Position numbers and translations under genes: made by a program
Shown here: piece by piece, positions 31,165 through 39,604 of the stretch
How the letters are laid out: each line of letters opens with the position of its first letter
How positions within the stretch are numbered: position 1 is the stretch's first letter
The notes under the pieces: model-generated
Told to the model about the DNA's origin: nothing
Seen by the model: the letters and a program-made list of their open reading frames with translations, nothing else
Database searches by the model: none
Origin: Streptomyces acidicola
GTDB lineage: Bacteria; Actinomycetota; Actinomycetes; Streptomycetales; Streptomycetaceae
DNA length: 46,688 nucleotides
Reading direction: 5' to 3'
Assembly: GCF_009377235.1 (NCBI RefSeq)
Contig: NZ_VMNX01000048.1
Location: 1-46,688, forward strand

Positions 31165-31881
31165 GTGTTCCTCAAGGCAGCCGTCAACGGCGGACGCAGC
31201 AAGGCCGAGCATCCCGCGGTCCCGGTCACCGCGCGGGAACTCGCCGTGGACACCGCCGCCGTGATCGCCGCCGGCGCGGACGTCGTCCACCTCCACGTCC
31301 GGGACGAGGACGGAGGCCAGACCATCCGCCCGGACGCCCTCGCCGAAGTGCTGCGCGAGGTCCGCTCCACGGCACCCGGCGCGATCCTCGGCACCACCAC
31401 CGGTCTGTGGACCTGCTCGGGCCCCGAGGAGCGATACGCGCTGGTCAAGGCGTGGGAGGTACTGCCGGACTTCGCCTCGGTCGCCTTCAGCGAGGAGGGC
31501 GCCGCCGAGACGGCGTCCCTGGTGGTCGCCCGCGGCATGGACCTGGAGAGCGCGGTGTGGAGCACGGACGACGTCCCGGCCCTGCTCGCGTCTCCGACAC
31601 TTCACGCGAACGTGCGTGTCCTCATCGAGCCCATGGACACCGATCCGGAGACCGCCGTGGCCCATGCCCGGGAGATGGCCGCCCGCATCCGTGCGGCCGG
31701 GGTGGCCTGTCCCCTCCTCTACCACGGCGAGGACGCCACGACATGGCCGGTGCTGCGCGCCGCCCTGGAGGACGGCCACCAGACGCGCATCGGATTCGAG
31801 GACGGAATCCACCTCCCCGACGGCACTCCGGCCCCGGACAACACCGCACTCGTCCGCGCCGCCCGCGCCATGACCGTATGA
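31165..31881 (+). CDS. BKACE (beta-keto acid cleavage enzyme, DUF849) family
   Basis: 238 aa from GTG 31165, with AAGGAAG 7 nt upstream. The metal-binding N-terminal motif HLHVRD (H42, H44, D47) and the TIM-barrel blocks LGTTTGLWTC, FASVAFSEEGAAE, VRVLIEPMD and LLYHGEDATTWPVL are present. Established family members exchange a beta-keto acid with acetyl-CoA to give a CoA ester and acetoacetate. It is shorter than most BKACEs (about 270-310 aa), so parts of the usual loops are reduced. Last gene of the catabolic run; a truncated second copy exists at 23862-23954. Confidence 0.87.
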   Translation: MFLKAAVNGGRSKAEHPAVPVTARELAVDTAAVIAAGADVVHLHVRDEDGGQTIRPDALAEVLREVRSTAPGAILGTTTGLWTCSGPEERYALVKAWEVLPDFASVAFSEEGAAETASLVVARGMDLESAVWSTDDVPALLASPTLHANVRVLIEPMDTDPETAVAHAREMAARIRAAGVACPLLYHGEDATTWPVLRAALEDGHQTRIGFEDGIHLPDGTPAPDNTALVRAARAMTV

Positions 31882-31911
31882 CGACGCGCGGGCCGGGCGG
31901 GCCGGGCGGCC

Positions 31912-31987
31912 CGGTCAGCAGTCCGACCACCGCTGAGCAGTCAGACGACCGCTGAGCAGTCAGACGACCGCCGAGCAGTCCCACGAC
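31912..31987. repeat. 19-bp tandem repeats between BKACE and glycosyltransferase
   Basis: CGCTGAGCAGTCAGACGAC occurs at 31931-31949 and 31950-31968, with a diverged copy at 31969-31987 and a weaker one before (31912-31930). The array ends 3 bp before the glycosyltransferase stop codon, a placement similar to the 25-bp repeats at the ugd stop. Confidence 0.75.
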
Positions 31988-31990
31988 CGC

Positions 31991-33034
31991 TCAGCTCTCG
32001 GCCAGTACCGCCGGCCGCCGGGACGCGATGACCCGCTTCGCCAGGGAGCGCGGGCTGGTCAGGAAGCCGAAGCCCCAGGACATGTGCATGGTGGCGAGGG
32101 CGACGGGGATCTGGAGCCGTGCCTTCAGCGGCAGCCCCTTGCCCGCCGGCAGTGACCCGGCCACGATCGCCGCGAGATAACCGCCGGGGACGACGAACCC
32201 CCAGGGAGTCAGCGCGGCCCCCACGACGATCCCCGCCGCGATCGCGCACACCGCGGCCGGCGGGGCGAGGTAGCGCAGGTTGATGGAACCCTGGTGGAAG
32301 CGGGCCACGACATGGCGCCAACGGCCGTAGTCCTTGTACTGCTTGGCCAGGGCTTTGACCGACGGACGCGGACGGTACGACACCTTCAGCTCGGGCGAGA
32401 ACCAGATCAGCCCGCCCGCCTCACGGATACGGAAGTTCAGCTCCCAGTCCTGGGCGCGGATGAACTCCACGTTGTAGCCGTCCTGTTGTTCGAGGGCCGC
32501 GCGCCGGAAGACGCCCAGGTAGACCGTCTCCGCCGGGCCGGCCTCGCCGCCCGTGTGGAAGGCCGCGTTGCCCACCCCTATCTTCGAGGTCATCGCGGCG
32601 GCGACCGCGTGCTCCCAGTCGTTCTCCCCCTCGGCGTGCATGATGCCGCCGACGTTCTGCGCGCCGGTCTCCTCCAGGAGCCGTACGGCCGTCGCTATGT
32701 AGTTCGGCGACAACATGCCGTGCCCGTCGACGCGTACCACGATCGGGTGGCGTGAGGCCTTGATCGCGGCGTTCAGCGCGGCGGGGGTGCGGCCCGTCGG
32801 GTTCGGGACCGTGTGCACGCGCTTGTTCGTGTGGGACGCGGTCTCGCGTACGAGCTCGGCGGCGATCTCGTCCGTGCGGTCCGCGGAGGGACCGAGGGCG
32901 ATCACCACCTCCATCTCGCCGGCGTACTCCTGGGCGAGGATCGCGTGGACGGCGCCGCGCAGATGCCGCTCCTCGTTGAGGACGGGCATGATGACGGACA
33001 CGGCGGGGAGCTGCACGTCGGGCTTGGCGTTCAT
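31991..33034 (-). CDS. family 2 glycosyltransferase (ExoA-like), membrane-associated
   Basis: 347 aa, start ATG ending at 33034. The GT-A core is visible: VSVIMPVLNEERHLRGAVHAIL, NPTGRTPAALNAAIKASRHPIVVRVDGHGM with the DxD-equivalent VDG, then a nucleotide-sugar region up to QDWELNFRIREAGG. C-terminal hydrophobic helices are LAPPAAVCAIAAGIVVGAAL and VPGGYLAAIVAGSLPAG. It resembles ExoA-type glycosyltransferases building exopolysaccharide or lipid-linked glycans at the membrane. It stands divergent from the first LCP gene, matching an envelope-polymer role. Confidence 0.9.
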   Translation of the reverse strand: MNAKPDVQLPAVSVIMPVLNEERHLRGAVHAILAQEYAGEMEVVIALGPSADRTDEIAAELVRETASHTNKRVHTVPNPTGRTPAALNAAIKASRHPIVVRVDGHGMLSPNYIATAVRLLEETGAQNVGGIMHAEGENDWEHAVAAAMTSKIGVGNAAFHTGGEAGPAETVYLGVFRRAALEQQDGYNVEFIRAQDWELNFRIREAGGLIWFSPELKVSYRPRPSVKALAKQYKDYGRWRHVVARFHQGSINLRYLAPPAAVCAIAAGIVVGAALTPWGFVVPGGYLAAIVAGSLPAGKGLPLKARLQIPVALATMHMSWGFGFLTSPRSLAKRVIASRRPAVLAES

Positions 33035-33162
33035 AGGGGGCTCACGTTACCGCGAACGGGGGACACCGACGCGCGCCGCCCGGCCGCTGGGCCGGGCAGC
33101 AGATCGTATCGGCCTACGGTGCTCACGGATCCCACGCCCCAGCCCTCGCGGAGGTGTCCCCC

Positions 33163-34614
33163 GTGCCCCGACCGCTCCGCCGCCCTGCCCGGCCGAGGCC
33201 GTCCCGCCCGCGACGGCCGCGCGTACGGCGCACCCGGTCGGGCTGGGCCGCGCGGGCGGTGACCACGCTCTCCGTGATGGTGCTCGCCTCCGCGGGCATC
33301 GGACACGCGATGCTCACCGGCCTCGACAACGACATCGCCCGCGTCGACCCCTTCAAGGACATGAAGAACCGCCCGGAGGCGGGCCACGGCACGAACATCC
33401 TGCTCGTCGGCACGGACGGGCGTGACCAGGTCACGGAGGAGGAGCGGCGCAGGTACCGGCTCGGCGGCGCACCCTGTCACTGCACGGACACGATGATGAT
33501 CGTGCACATCTCGGAGGACCGGGAGCGCGCCAGCGTGGTGAGCCTGCCGCGCGACTCGTACGCCGAGACCCCCGAGCACACCGACCGCAACACCGGCGCG
33601 TTGCACGCCTCGCACCCGGTCAAGCTGAACGCGGCGTACGCGGAGGGCGGCCCGCAGCTGACCGTGCGCACGGTCGAGCACATGACGAAGGTCAAGATCG
33701 ACCACTATCTGGAGGTCGACTTCATCAGCTTCATGAAGACCGTGGACGTGCTCGGCGGGGTCGAGATCTGCACCCGCTACCCGCTGAGAGACCGGTACAC
33801 CGGCCTCGACCTTCCCGCCGGCTCGCACCGGCTGAACGGCGGCCAGGCCCTGCAGTACGTGCGCTCCCGCCACACCGACGGGTCCTCCGACCTGGGCCGG
33901 ATGCAGCGCCAGCAGCGCTTCCTGGCCTCACTCATCGAGCAGTCCACGTCCTCCGGGGTGCTGCTGAACCCGATGAAGTTCCGTGACGTCACGGGGGCCG
34001 TCCTCGGATCGGTGCGCGCGGACGAGGGGTTCGGCACGCGGGAACTGCTCACTCTGGGGCGGGCGATGCGCAACTTCTCGCCCGCTTCGTCCGAGTTCAC
34101 CACGGTCCCCATCGGACAGATGGGGTACGCCGTGAAGGGGGTCGGCTCGACGCTGAAGTGGGACGAGGCCAGGTCGGACCGTCTCTTCGGGGCCCTGCGC
34201 GACGACAGGCCCCTGGCCCCGCACAAGGTGCGACGGAGCCGCGCCGTCCGTGTCGAGGTGGCCCCGGAGCAGATCCACGTCCAGGTGGAGAACGGCACGA
34301 TCGTGGACGGGCTCGCCAAGCGGGTGGACCGCCGGCTGGCGGCCGTCGGGTTCCGTACGACCGGGGTGCCCGTGAACGCGCAGGTCAGGAACGTGGAGCG
34401 CACGATCGTCGAGTACGACCCGCGCTGGGACCGCTCCGCCCGGTCCCTCGCGGCCGCCCTGCCGGGGGCCGAGATGCGGGAGATGCCGGGACAAGGGGCG
34501 ACCCTGAAGGTGATCGCCGGGACCGACTTCAAGAAGGTGCGGAAGGTCCGGGCCGCCGACGCGGATCAGGGGGAGTCCGGGGTGGTGACCGGGGACGAGG
34601 TCTCGTGCGGGTAG
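33163..34614 (+). CDS. LytR-CpsA-Psr glycopolymer transferase with LytR_C domain (LCP 1)
   Basis: 483 aa from GTG 33163, preferred over GTG 33154 because GGAGG (33150-33154) then has 8-nt spacing. A short cytoplasmic Arg-rich head and one TM helix (AARAVTTLSVMVLASAGIGHAML) precede the LCP catalytic domain: NILLVGTDGRD, VVSLPRDSYAE, VKLNAAYAEGGPQL, DHYLEVDFISFM and ALQYVRSRHTDGSSDLGRMQRQQ. The C-terminal LytR_C domain (about 360-470) begins after VRVEVAPEQIHV. LCP proteins transfer teichoic acid or other glycopolymers from undecaprenyl carriers to peptidoglycan on the outer face. The catalytic Arg/Asp residues are all in place. Confidence 0.94.
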   Translation: MPRPLRRPARPRPSRPRRPRVRRTRSGWAARAVTTLSVMVLASAGIGHAMLTGLDNDIARVDPFKDMKNRPEAGHGTNILLVGTDGRDQVTEEERRRYRLGGAPCHCTDTMMIVHISEDRERASVVSLPRDSYAETPEHTDRNTGALHASHPVKLNAAYAEGGPQLTVRTVEHMTKVKIDHYLEVDFISFMKTVDVLGGVEICTRYPLRDRYTGLDLPAGSHRLNGGQALQYVRSRHTDGSSDLGRMQRQQRFLASLIEQSTSSGVLLNPMKFRDVTGAVLGSVRADEGFGTRELLTLGRAMRNFSPASSEFTTVPIGQMGYAVKGVGSTLKWDEARSDRLFGALRDDRPLAPHKVRRSRAVRVEVAPEQIHVQVENGTIVDGLAKRVDRRLAAVGFRTTGVPVNAQVRNVERTIVEYDPRWDRSARSLAAALPGAEMREMPGQGATLKVIAGTDFKKVRKVRAADADQGESGVVTGDEVSCG

Positions 34615-34799
34615 AGGAAGAGGACCGGGGCGGTGGTGCCGCGCCCCTGGATTAGCGAAACGTAGTGATCCCGTGGCAGTGTGTCACATGCACGCCCGGC
34701 GCCCAGGCGACGTCGGGCACCCTCCTCGGCCGATAGCTGTGCAGGCTGGCCGACCAGCGTCCGGAGGGACGTGCCACGAGGGCTGACGGCACCTGCCAC
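34615..34799. other. spacer after LCP 1
   Basis: No gene and no strong hairpin recognised in this 185-bp region between two convergent genes. Confidence 0.4.
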
Positions 34800-35411
34800 T
34801 CAGCACCAGGGCACGAAGACGATTGGCTCACACCTTGAGCAACACTGAGGGTCACTAAGCCAATCAGAGACGCTTCTGCCGCCCACCCGTTCCATGTCGC
34901 GGTGATCGCCCCCGAAGCGCAACTCGTCGGGGGTGCCGCCGCACTCCGTGCCCCGGAAGCAGAAGAAGCGGTCGTGGCCACGCGGTGTCCTGAGCCGGTA
35001 GCCGATGACGACCAGGGCCCGCGCCTGTACGAGCAGGCTGACGCGCGGCGCGTCCGGGTTTTCGGGGGCTTCGCCGGCCCGCAGGCCGACCGCGAAGACG
35101 TGGGCGGCCCACGGCACGTCTTCCTCCGGCACCACTTCCTCCGGCATCCCTCCACCGGCCGCTCGCTCACGGACCGCCTTGATCATCGCCTGGTACGCCG
35201 GCAGACCGCCGTTGACGTCCCAGGTGATGTCCCCGCTGCCGTCGATGGCGCCCGCCTTCTCGTCGAACTGGGGGGCCACCAGGACGGTGCCGGCGAGCAC
35301 GCCGGAGATGAGGAGGTAGAGCGCCAGGAACTTCCCCGAGATCCGACGGGCGTGGTGGTGGTGACCGGGGCCGTGGACCGGAGGTTCGGGCGTCGCCACG
35401 TGCAGGTGCAT
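34800..35411 (-). CDS. small single-pass membrane/secreted hypothetical protein
   Basis: 203 aa, start ATG ending at 35411 with AAGGAGT upstream. The N-terminal head is His-rich (GPGHHHHARRISG), followed by a signal anchor (FLALYLLISGVLAGTVLVAPQF). An extracytoplasmic domain continues with ITWDVNGGLPAYQAMIKAV and RVSLLVQARALVVIGYRL. The C-terminal 20 residues (VSDWLSDPQCCSRCEPIVF) look atypical and could reflect a frameshift or a divergent tail. Family unknown; placement between LCP genes suggests an envelope function. Confidence 0.7.
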   Translation of the reverse strand: MHLHVATPEPPVHGPGHHHHARRISGKFLALYLLISGVLAGTVLVAPQFDEKAGAIDGSGDITWDVNGGLPAYQAMIKAVRERAAGGGMPEEVVPEEDVPWAAHVFAVGLRAGEAPENPDAPRVSLLVQARALVVIGYRLRTPRGHDRFFCFRGTECGGTPDELRFGGDHRDMERVGGRSVSDWLSDPQCCSRCEPIVFVPWC

Positions 35412-35751
35412 GCCGAGGACTCCTTCTCGCGCCGCGGCGGGACGGGATTGTCCCGGATCTCCAGGGGTGCGCGAGTCTGTTCAGGTCCCTCAGAGGCAAC
35501 CAGAGGCAGATGTCCCAACCGGCCAGTACCGACAGGTTTCCCGGGCGTTGACTCGTGTGACGTGTCCAACGGCACATTGCGGCCGGGTTGCCCGGAATAT
35601 TGGGTTCCGAGGTGGTGGCCTGGTCTGTCATGGCCCCCACCAATTGCCCGCACTGACATTTGTGCGATTTGTGTTAGCTTCGCAACAGCCCCGCCTCTGT
35701 TTTCCGACGACCCTTGTAAAGGGCATGGCTGGGCACTGCACACTGGGGCGC
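35412..35751. promoter_or_regulatory. divergent region between membrane protein and LCP 2
   Basis: No gene seen in these 340 bp. An imperfect palindrome CGGAA-TATTGGG-TTCCG lies at 35593-35609 and TTGACT at 35548-35553 could be a -35 box. The segment 35640-35720 is AT-richer than its surroundings and is the likely promoter zone for LCP 2. Confidence 0.4.
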
Positions 35752-37032
35752 ATGAATAACTGGCCCGAGGGATGGTCCGACAACAACCGTGGCGGTGGTT
35801 ACGGCCGCGGTGGTGCGAGCGCACAGCCCGAGGGCGCGCGCGTCATGCGACAGGTGAGGCGGGGCCCCGCAGGGGCGCCCCCGCAAGGCGGGGTGCCGCC
35901 GCAGCAGTCGTACAACGACGGGTACGGCGATGGTTACGGCACGCCCGATCCGTACGACAACGGATACAACACCGGCCAGGTCTACGGGCAGCGGGACGGC
36001 GGGTCCGGGGGCCCCGGCGGTTACGGGGGACACGGCGACCGGCCCGCCCCGAACTGGCGCCGCCGTATCAAGTGGACGGCGATCACGCTGGTGACCGTGC
36101 TGGTCGCGTGGTCCGTCGGCACGTACTTCTGGGCGGACTCCAAGCTGAACCGCGCGGTCGACCTCTCCAAGGTGATCGAGCGGCCGGAGGCGGGCGACGG
36201 CACGAACTACCTGATCGTCGGCTCCGACAGCCGCGCCGGCCTGTCCGACGAGCAGAAGAAGCAGCTCCGCACCGGGTCCGCCGAGGGCAAGCGCACCGAC
36301 TCGATGCTGATCCTGCACACCGGGAGCAACGGGCCCACGCTCATATCGCTGCCCCGCGACTCGAACGTCACGATCCCCAGCTACAAGGGCTCCGAGTCCG
36401 GCAAGACCTACGAGGGCACCGGCCGCCAGGTGAAGCTGAACGCGGCGTACGCGGAGGACGGGCCCGAGTTGCTGGTCCGTACCGTCGAGGCCAACACGGG
36501 CCTGCACATCGACCACTACGTGGAGATCGGCTTCGCGGGCTTCGCGAACATCGTCGACGCGGTCGGCGGCGTGGAGATCGACATCCCCAAGGGCGGCATG
36601 AAGGACACCAAGTCCGGTGCCAACTTCGAGGCGGGCAAGCAGACCCTGAACGGTGAGCAGTCCCTCGCCTTCGTCCGCACCCGGTACGCCCTCGCCGGCA
36701 GTGACCTGGACCGCACGAAGAACCAGCAGAAGTTCCTCTCGGCCCTGGCCGGCCAGACGGCGACGCCGAGCACGATCCTCAACCCGTTCAAGCTGTACCC
36801 GACGATGAGCGCGGGTCTCGACACCCTCATCGTCGACAAGGACATGAGCCTGTGGAGCCTGGGCCAGATGTTCTGGGCCATGAAGGGCGTCACGGGCGGC
36901 GACGGCAAGTCCATGAACATGCCGATCTCGGCCAACTTGCCGAACGGCAACCTCCAGTGGGACAGCGCGAAGGTCAAGCAGCTGGTCAACGAACTCAAGA
37001 ACGACGAGAAGGTGACGGTCTCGGGGAACTGA
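35752..37032 (+). CDS. LytR-CpsA-Psr glycopolymer transferase (LCP 2)
   Basis: 426 aa from ATG 35752. A long Gly/Tyr/Gln-rich cytoplasmic N-terminus (about 100 residues, with YNDGYGDGYGTPDPYDNGYN) leads into one TM helix (AITLVTVLVAWSVGTYFW). The LCP domain has YLIVGSDSRAG, LISLPRDSNVTI, VKLNAAYAEDGPELL, DHYVEIGFAGF and LAFVRTRYALAGSDLDRTKNQQ, all key Arg and Asp residues present. No LytR_C domain follows. A perfect 14-bp terminator is located downstream, indicating a single-gene transcript. Confidence 0.95.
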   Translation: MNNWPEGWSDNNRGGGYGRGGASAQPEGARVMRQVRRGPAGAPPQGGVPPQQSYNDGYGDGYGTPDPYDNGYNTGQVYGQRDGGSGGPGGYGGHGDRPAPNWRRRIKWTAITLVTVLVAWSVGTYFWADSKLNRAVDLSKVIERPEAGDGTNYLIVGSDSRAGLSDEQKKQLRTGSAEGKRTDSMLILHTGSNGPTLISLPRDSNVTIPSYKGSESGKTYEGTGRQVKLNAAYAEDGPELLVRTVEANTGLHIDHYVEIGFAGFANIVDAVGGVEIDIPKGGMKDTKSGANFEAGKQTLNGEQSLAFVRTRYALAGSDLDRTKNQQKFLSALAGQTATPSTILNPFKLYPTMSAGLDTLIVDKDMSLWSLGQMFWAMKGVTGGDGKSMNMPISANLPNGNLQWDSAKVKQLVNELKNDEKVTVSGN

Positions 37033-37076
37033 CCGCGTCACGTAGAAACATCACGCAAAGACGTCACAGAGAAGTA

Positions 37077-37108
37077 GCGAGAGGCCGCGCTGATGCGCGG
37101 CCTCTCGC
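37077..37108. terminator. bidirectional terminator between LCP 2 and copper-storage gene
   Basis: Perfect 14-bp arms GCGAGAGGCCGCGC and GCGCGGCCTCTCGC around TGAT, located between convergent genes. Confidence 0.87.
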
Positions 37109-37132
37109 CGTCCTCGGCTTGGGCCGGTCGGG

Positions 37133-37495
37133 TCACGCCATGGCGGCCGCCATCGAGCGGCACATGTCCGCGCAGCGGCGACAGGCCTCGGCACAGCGCA
37201 TCATGTGCGGGTCGTCCGGCATGGACATACACGCCTCCGCGCACATGTCACACGCGCGAGCGCACAGGGCGCACATCTCGGCCGACATCGGCGACCGGCG
37301 CATCATCATGTCCGCACACATGCGGGTCATCTCGGAGCAGTCCATGAGCGTGCGCATGATCTGCATCTGGGCCTGACCGCCCATCTGCATGCAGGAGCTC
37401 ATGGTCTCCTCGCACGTGGCGTGGCAGGACAGGCACGCCTGGACGCAGTCCTGCATCTCCTTGCTCATGGGGGTCACGGATCCGGTCTGCTGCAT
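37133..37495 (-). CDS. four-helix-bundle copper-storage protein (Csp/DUF326)
   Basis: 120 aa, start ATG ending at 37495 with GGAGGA 3 nt upstream; an upstream ATG at 37573 lacks one. It holds 16 Cys and many Met residues in helical spacing (CVQACLSCHATC, CSEMTRMC, CALCARACDMCAEAC, CAEACRRCADMC), the pattern of Csp-type proteins that bind many Cu(I) ions inside a four-helix bundle. There is no signal or Tat peptide, so it resembles the cytosolic Csp3 type known from Streptomyces. Likely role: copper tolerance and storage. Location among LCP genes is probably coincidental. Confidence 0.9.
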   Translation of the reverse strand: MQQTGSVTPMSKEMQDCVQACLSCHATCEETMSSCMQMGGQAQMQIMRTLMDCSEMTRMCADMMMRRSPMSAEMCALCARACDMCAEACMSMPDDPHMMRCAEACRRCADMCRSMAAAMA

Positions 37496-37604
37496 GGCTC
37501 CTCCTCGGGGGACGGGGACCCCGTGCGGGGCCCTCACCCTTCCGTGGTACGCCACCGGGCCACCCCTCGCCATCGGGCGGCCGGAGACAATCCGCCATGC
37601 GGAG

Positions 37605-39269
37605 CTACCAGGTGAAGTTCGGGTCCACCTTCATGCACGCCTTCTTGTCGGCGCCGTTCAGGGCGTCGGCGGACTCGGGCGTCGTGTCGTCCTCCTTCTT
37701 CGCCTGGTACGCCGTCCCCTCGCGCCAGTCCGCGCCCACGACGAGCGTGACCCCGCTGACGTCGGTCGACTTCTCCACCTGGCCCAGTGGGATGCCCAGG
37801 GCCCTGGCGACCGCCTGGGCGTCGCCCTCCAGTTCCGCGCTCGGATAGCGCACGACGGTCTCGTCCTCGGCTGCCGCCGTGGTCTGGTCGGCCGTGGTCC
37901 TGGTGAAGCCCTTCTCCACGAGCAGCCCGCGCACCGTGCTCGCGCGCCCGCCGACCGGACCCAGTGTCGACGTCCTCGTGCCGTTCTGCACGAGCACACC
38001 GATCTCGTCCTCCGGCGCGGCCGGGTCGGACGAGGTCTCCTCCGTGGCCGGCTTCTTCTCGTCCTTGCCGTCCAGCGCGATGTCGTCACGCACCAGCCGG
38101 AACAACTGCTCGGCGTCGCCCTCCTTCGGGATCACACGGGCGCCGACGTACGTGTACGGCATCGTCGTCATCGTGATCCGCTCGGGCTCGACCCCGCGCA
38201 GCTGGGTGCTGAGGTCGTACAGCTTCTTCACGGTGCCCAGGCCGTCGTCGACGGTCAGGGCGTCCGTGGCCTCCTCGGCCAGGTTGCGCAGCTTGTTCGG
38301 GTTGGTGATCGTGGCGTTCTCGCGCAGCTCGCGGACCATCGAGTTCATGTACTGGTGCTGCGCCTTGGCGCGTGCGATGTCGCTGCCGTCCTCGAAGCCG
38401 TACCGGGTGCGCAGCCACTGCAGTGCCTGCTCGCCCTTGACGTAGGTCGTGCCCTCCTTCAGCTTCAGACCGGAGCCGTGCCCCTGGCTGTCCTTGGAGT
38501 AGATGTTGGCGTCGACGCACACGGGCACGCCGCCGATCGCGTCGGCCATCGACACCACGCCCGCGAAGTCCACCATCATGAAGTGGTCGATGCGGATTCC
38601 GGTCAGCTCCTGCCAGGCCGCGACCGTACAGCCGGGGCCGCCGCGGCCCAGCGACTGGTTGGTCATCACCGGGCCGGCGGACGCCGGGTACACCTCGCCG
38701 TCGTCGGGGTCCGTGCACTTGGGGATCTGCAGCAGCGTGTCGCGGGGCATGCTGATGACCGACATGTTGGTGCGGTCGGCGGACAGGTGCAGCAGCATCT
38801 GGACGTCCGCGAGCGGGGTGCCGCCGAAGGTCTCCTTGGCGCCACCGAGCTTCTGGTTCTCCTTGGTGTCCCGCGCGTCCGAGCCGATGAGCAGGATGTT
38901 CAGCGGGGTCTGACCGGCCGCGTTCGGCGTCGGCCCGGCGATCTCCTTGTCACCGAGGTTCAGGTCGTCCTTCTTGATGTTGCCGTTGAGGTGCTCGTAG
39001 TAGAGGTAACCCGCTCCCGCGGTGCCGAGTATCAGCACCGCCAGGACGGTCGCCGACCAGCGCAGGACGCGGCGTCTGCGGCGTGGGCCTCCGGGAGCGC
39101 TCCCTCGCTCGCGGCCACCCCCGCCGTGCTGTCCGCCGCCCTGCGGCTCGGACGCCGGGGCACCGTTCTCCTTCGGGCCGCTCCCGGCGTCGTGCTGTCC
39201 GTCGCCACCGCCGTCACCGGCCTCCCGCACCCCTGGCCGGCAACGATCCTCTCGCACACCACCGCGCAC
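37605..39269 (-). CDS. LytR-CpsA-Psr glycopolymer transferase with LytR_C domain (LCP 3)
   Basis: About 554 aa from GTG ending at 39269, with GGAGGGG 10 nt upstream; GTGs ending at 39257 and 39230 are alternatives, so the start is uncertain. A long Gly/Arg-rich cytoplasmic head precedes a TM helix (WSATVLAVLILGTAGAGYLYY). The LCP core has NILLIGSDARD, VISMPRDTLL, DHFMMVDFAGVV and LQWLRTRYGFEDGSDIARAKAQHQ. A LytR_C domain follows (IGVLVQNGTRTSTLGPVGG...). The mature part ends KACMKVDPNFTW. It converges on the copper-storage gene; a 335-bp spacer with repeated CCGGACAC separates it from LCP 4. Confidence 0.93.
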   Translation of the reverse strand: MRGGVREDRCRPGVREAGDGGGDGQHDAGSGPKENGAPASEPQGGGQHGGGGRERGSAPGGPRRRRRVLRWSATVLAVLILGTAGAGYLYYEHLNGNIKKDDLNLGDKEIAGPTPNAAGQTPLNILLIGSDARDTKENQKLGGAKETFGGTPLADVQMLLHLSADRTNMSVISMPRDTLLQIPKCTDPDDGEVYPASAGPVMTNQSLGRGGPGCTVAAWQELTGIRIDHFMMVDFAGVVSMADAIGGVPVCVDANIYSKDSQGHGSGLKLKEGTTYVKGEQALQWLRTRYGFEDGSDIARAKAQHQYMNSMVRELRENATITNPNKLRNLAEEATDALTVDDGLGTVKKLYDLSTQLRGVEPERITMTTMPYTYVGARVIPKEGDAEQLFRLVRDDIALDGKDEKKPATEETSSDPAAPEDEIGVLVQNGTRTSTLGPVGGRASTVRGLLVEKGFTRTTADQTTAAAEDETVVRYPSAELEGDAQAVARALGIPLGQVEKSTDVSGVTLVVGADWREGTAYQAKKEDDTTPESADALNGADKKACMKVDPNFTW

Positions 39270-39604
39270 CAACTCCCTGCCCCTCCCCACCCTGCCTGCC
39301 GAACGGGACCGTCCCCGCGCACTGTTGGACTGTCGAAAGCCCAACTCGGATGTACTCACGACTGGTTTGAACGCGTCACAGGTCCGATCCGTATGACACG
39401 TTCGTACGCCCGGTCCTGGACGCCCCGTTGCGCCCGCCCCGGACAGGAGTACGCGCCCGGCTCGGCCACCCGTCGTGCCGCCGACCCGGACACTCACGAG
39501 GAACGCCCGGGCCGGACACGCGCACGCCCGCTCGGGACGCGCTCTCGTGTCCGGCCCGGACACACCTCACACGTTGTGAGACGCGAAATGACCCCGTCAG
39601 GTCA
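39270..39604. promoter_or_regulatory. spacer upstream of LCP 3 with repeated CCGGACAC sites
   Basis: No gene seen. CCGGACAC occurs at 39486-39493, 39512-39519 and 39556-39563; the last forms a perfect palindrome GTGTCCGG-C-CCGGACAC (39547-39563). They lie about 220-290 bp upstream of LCP 3 and 42-119 bp downstream of the LCP 4 stop. Candidate operator cluster for an envelope-stress regulator. Confidence 0.5.
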
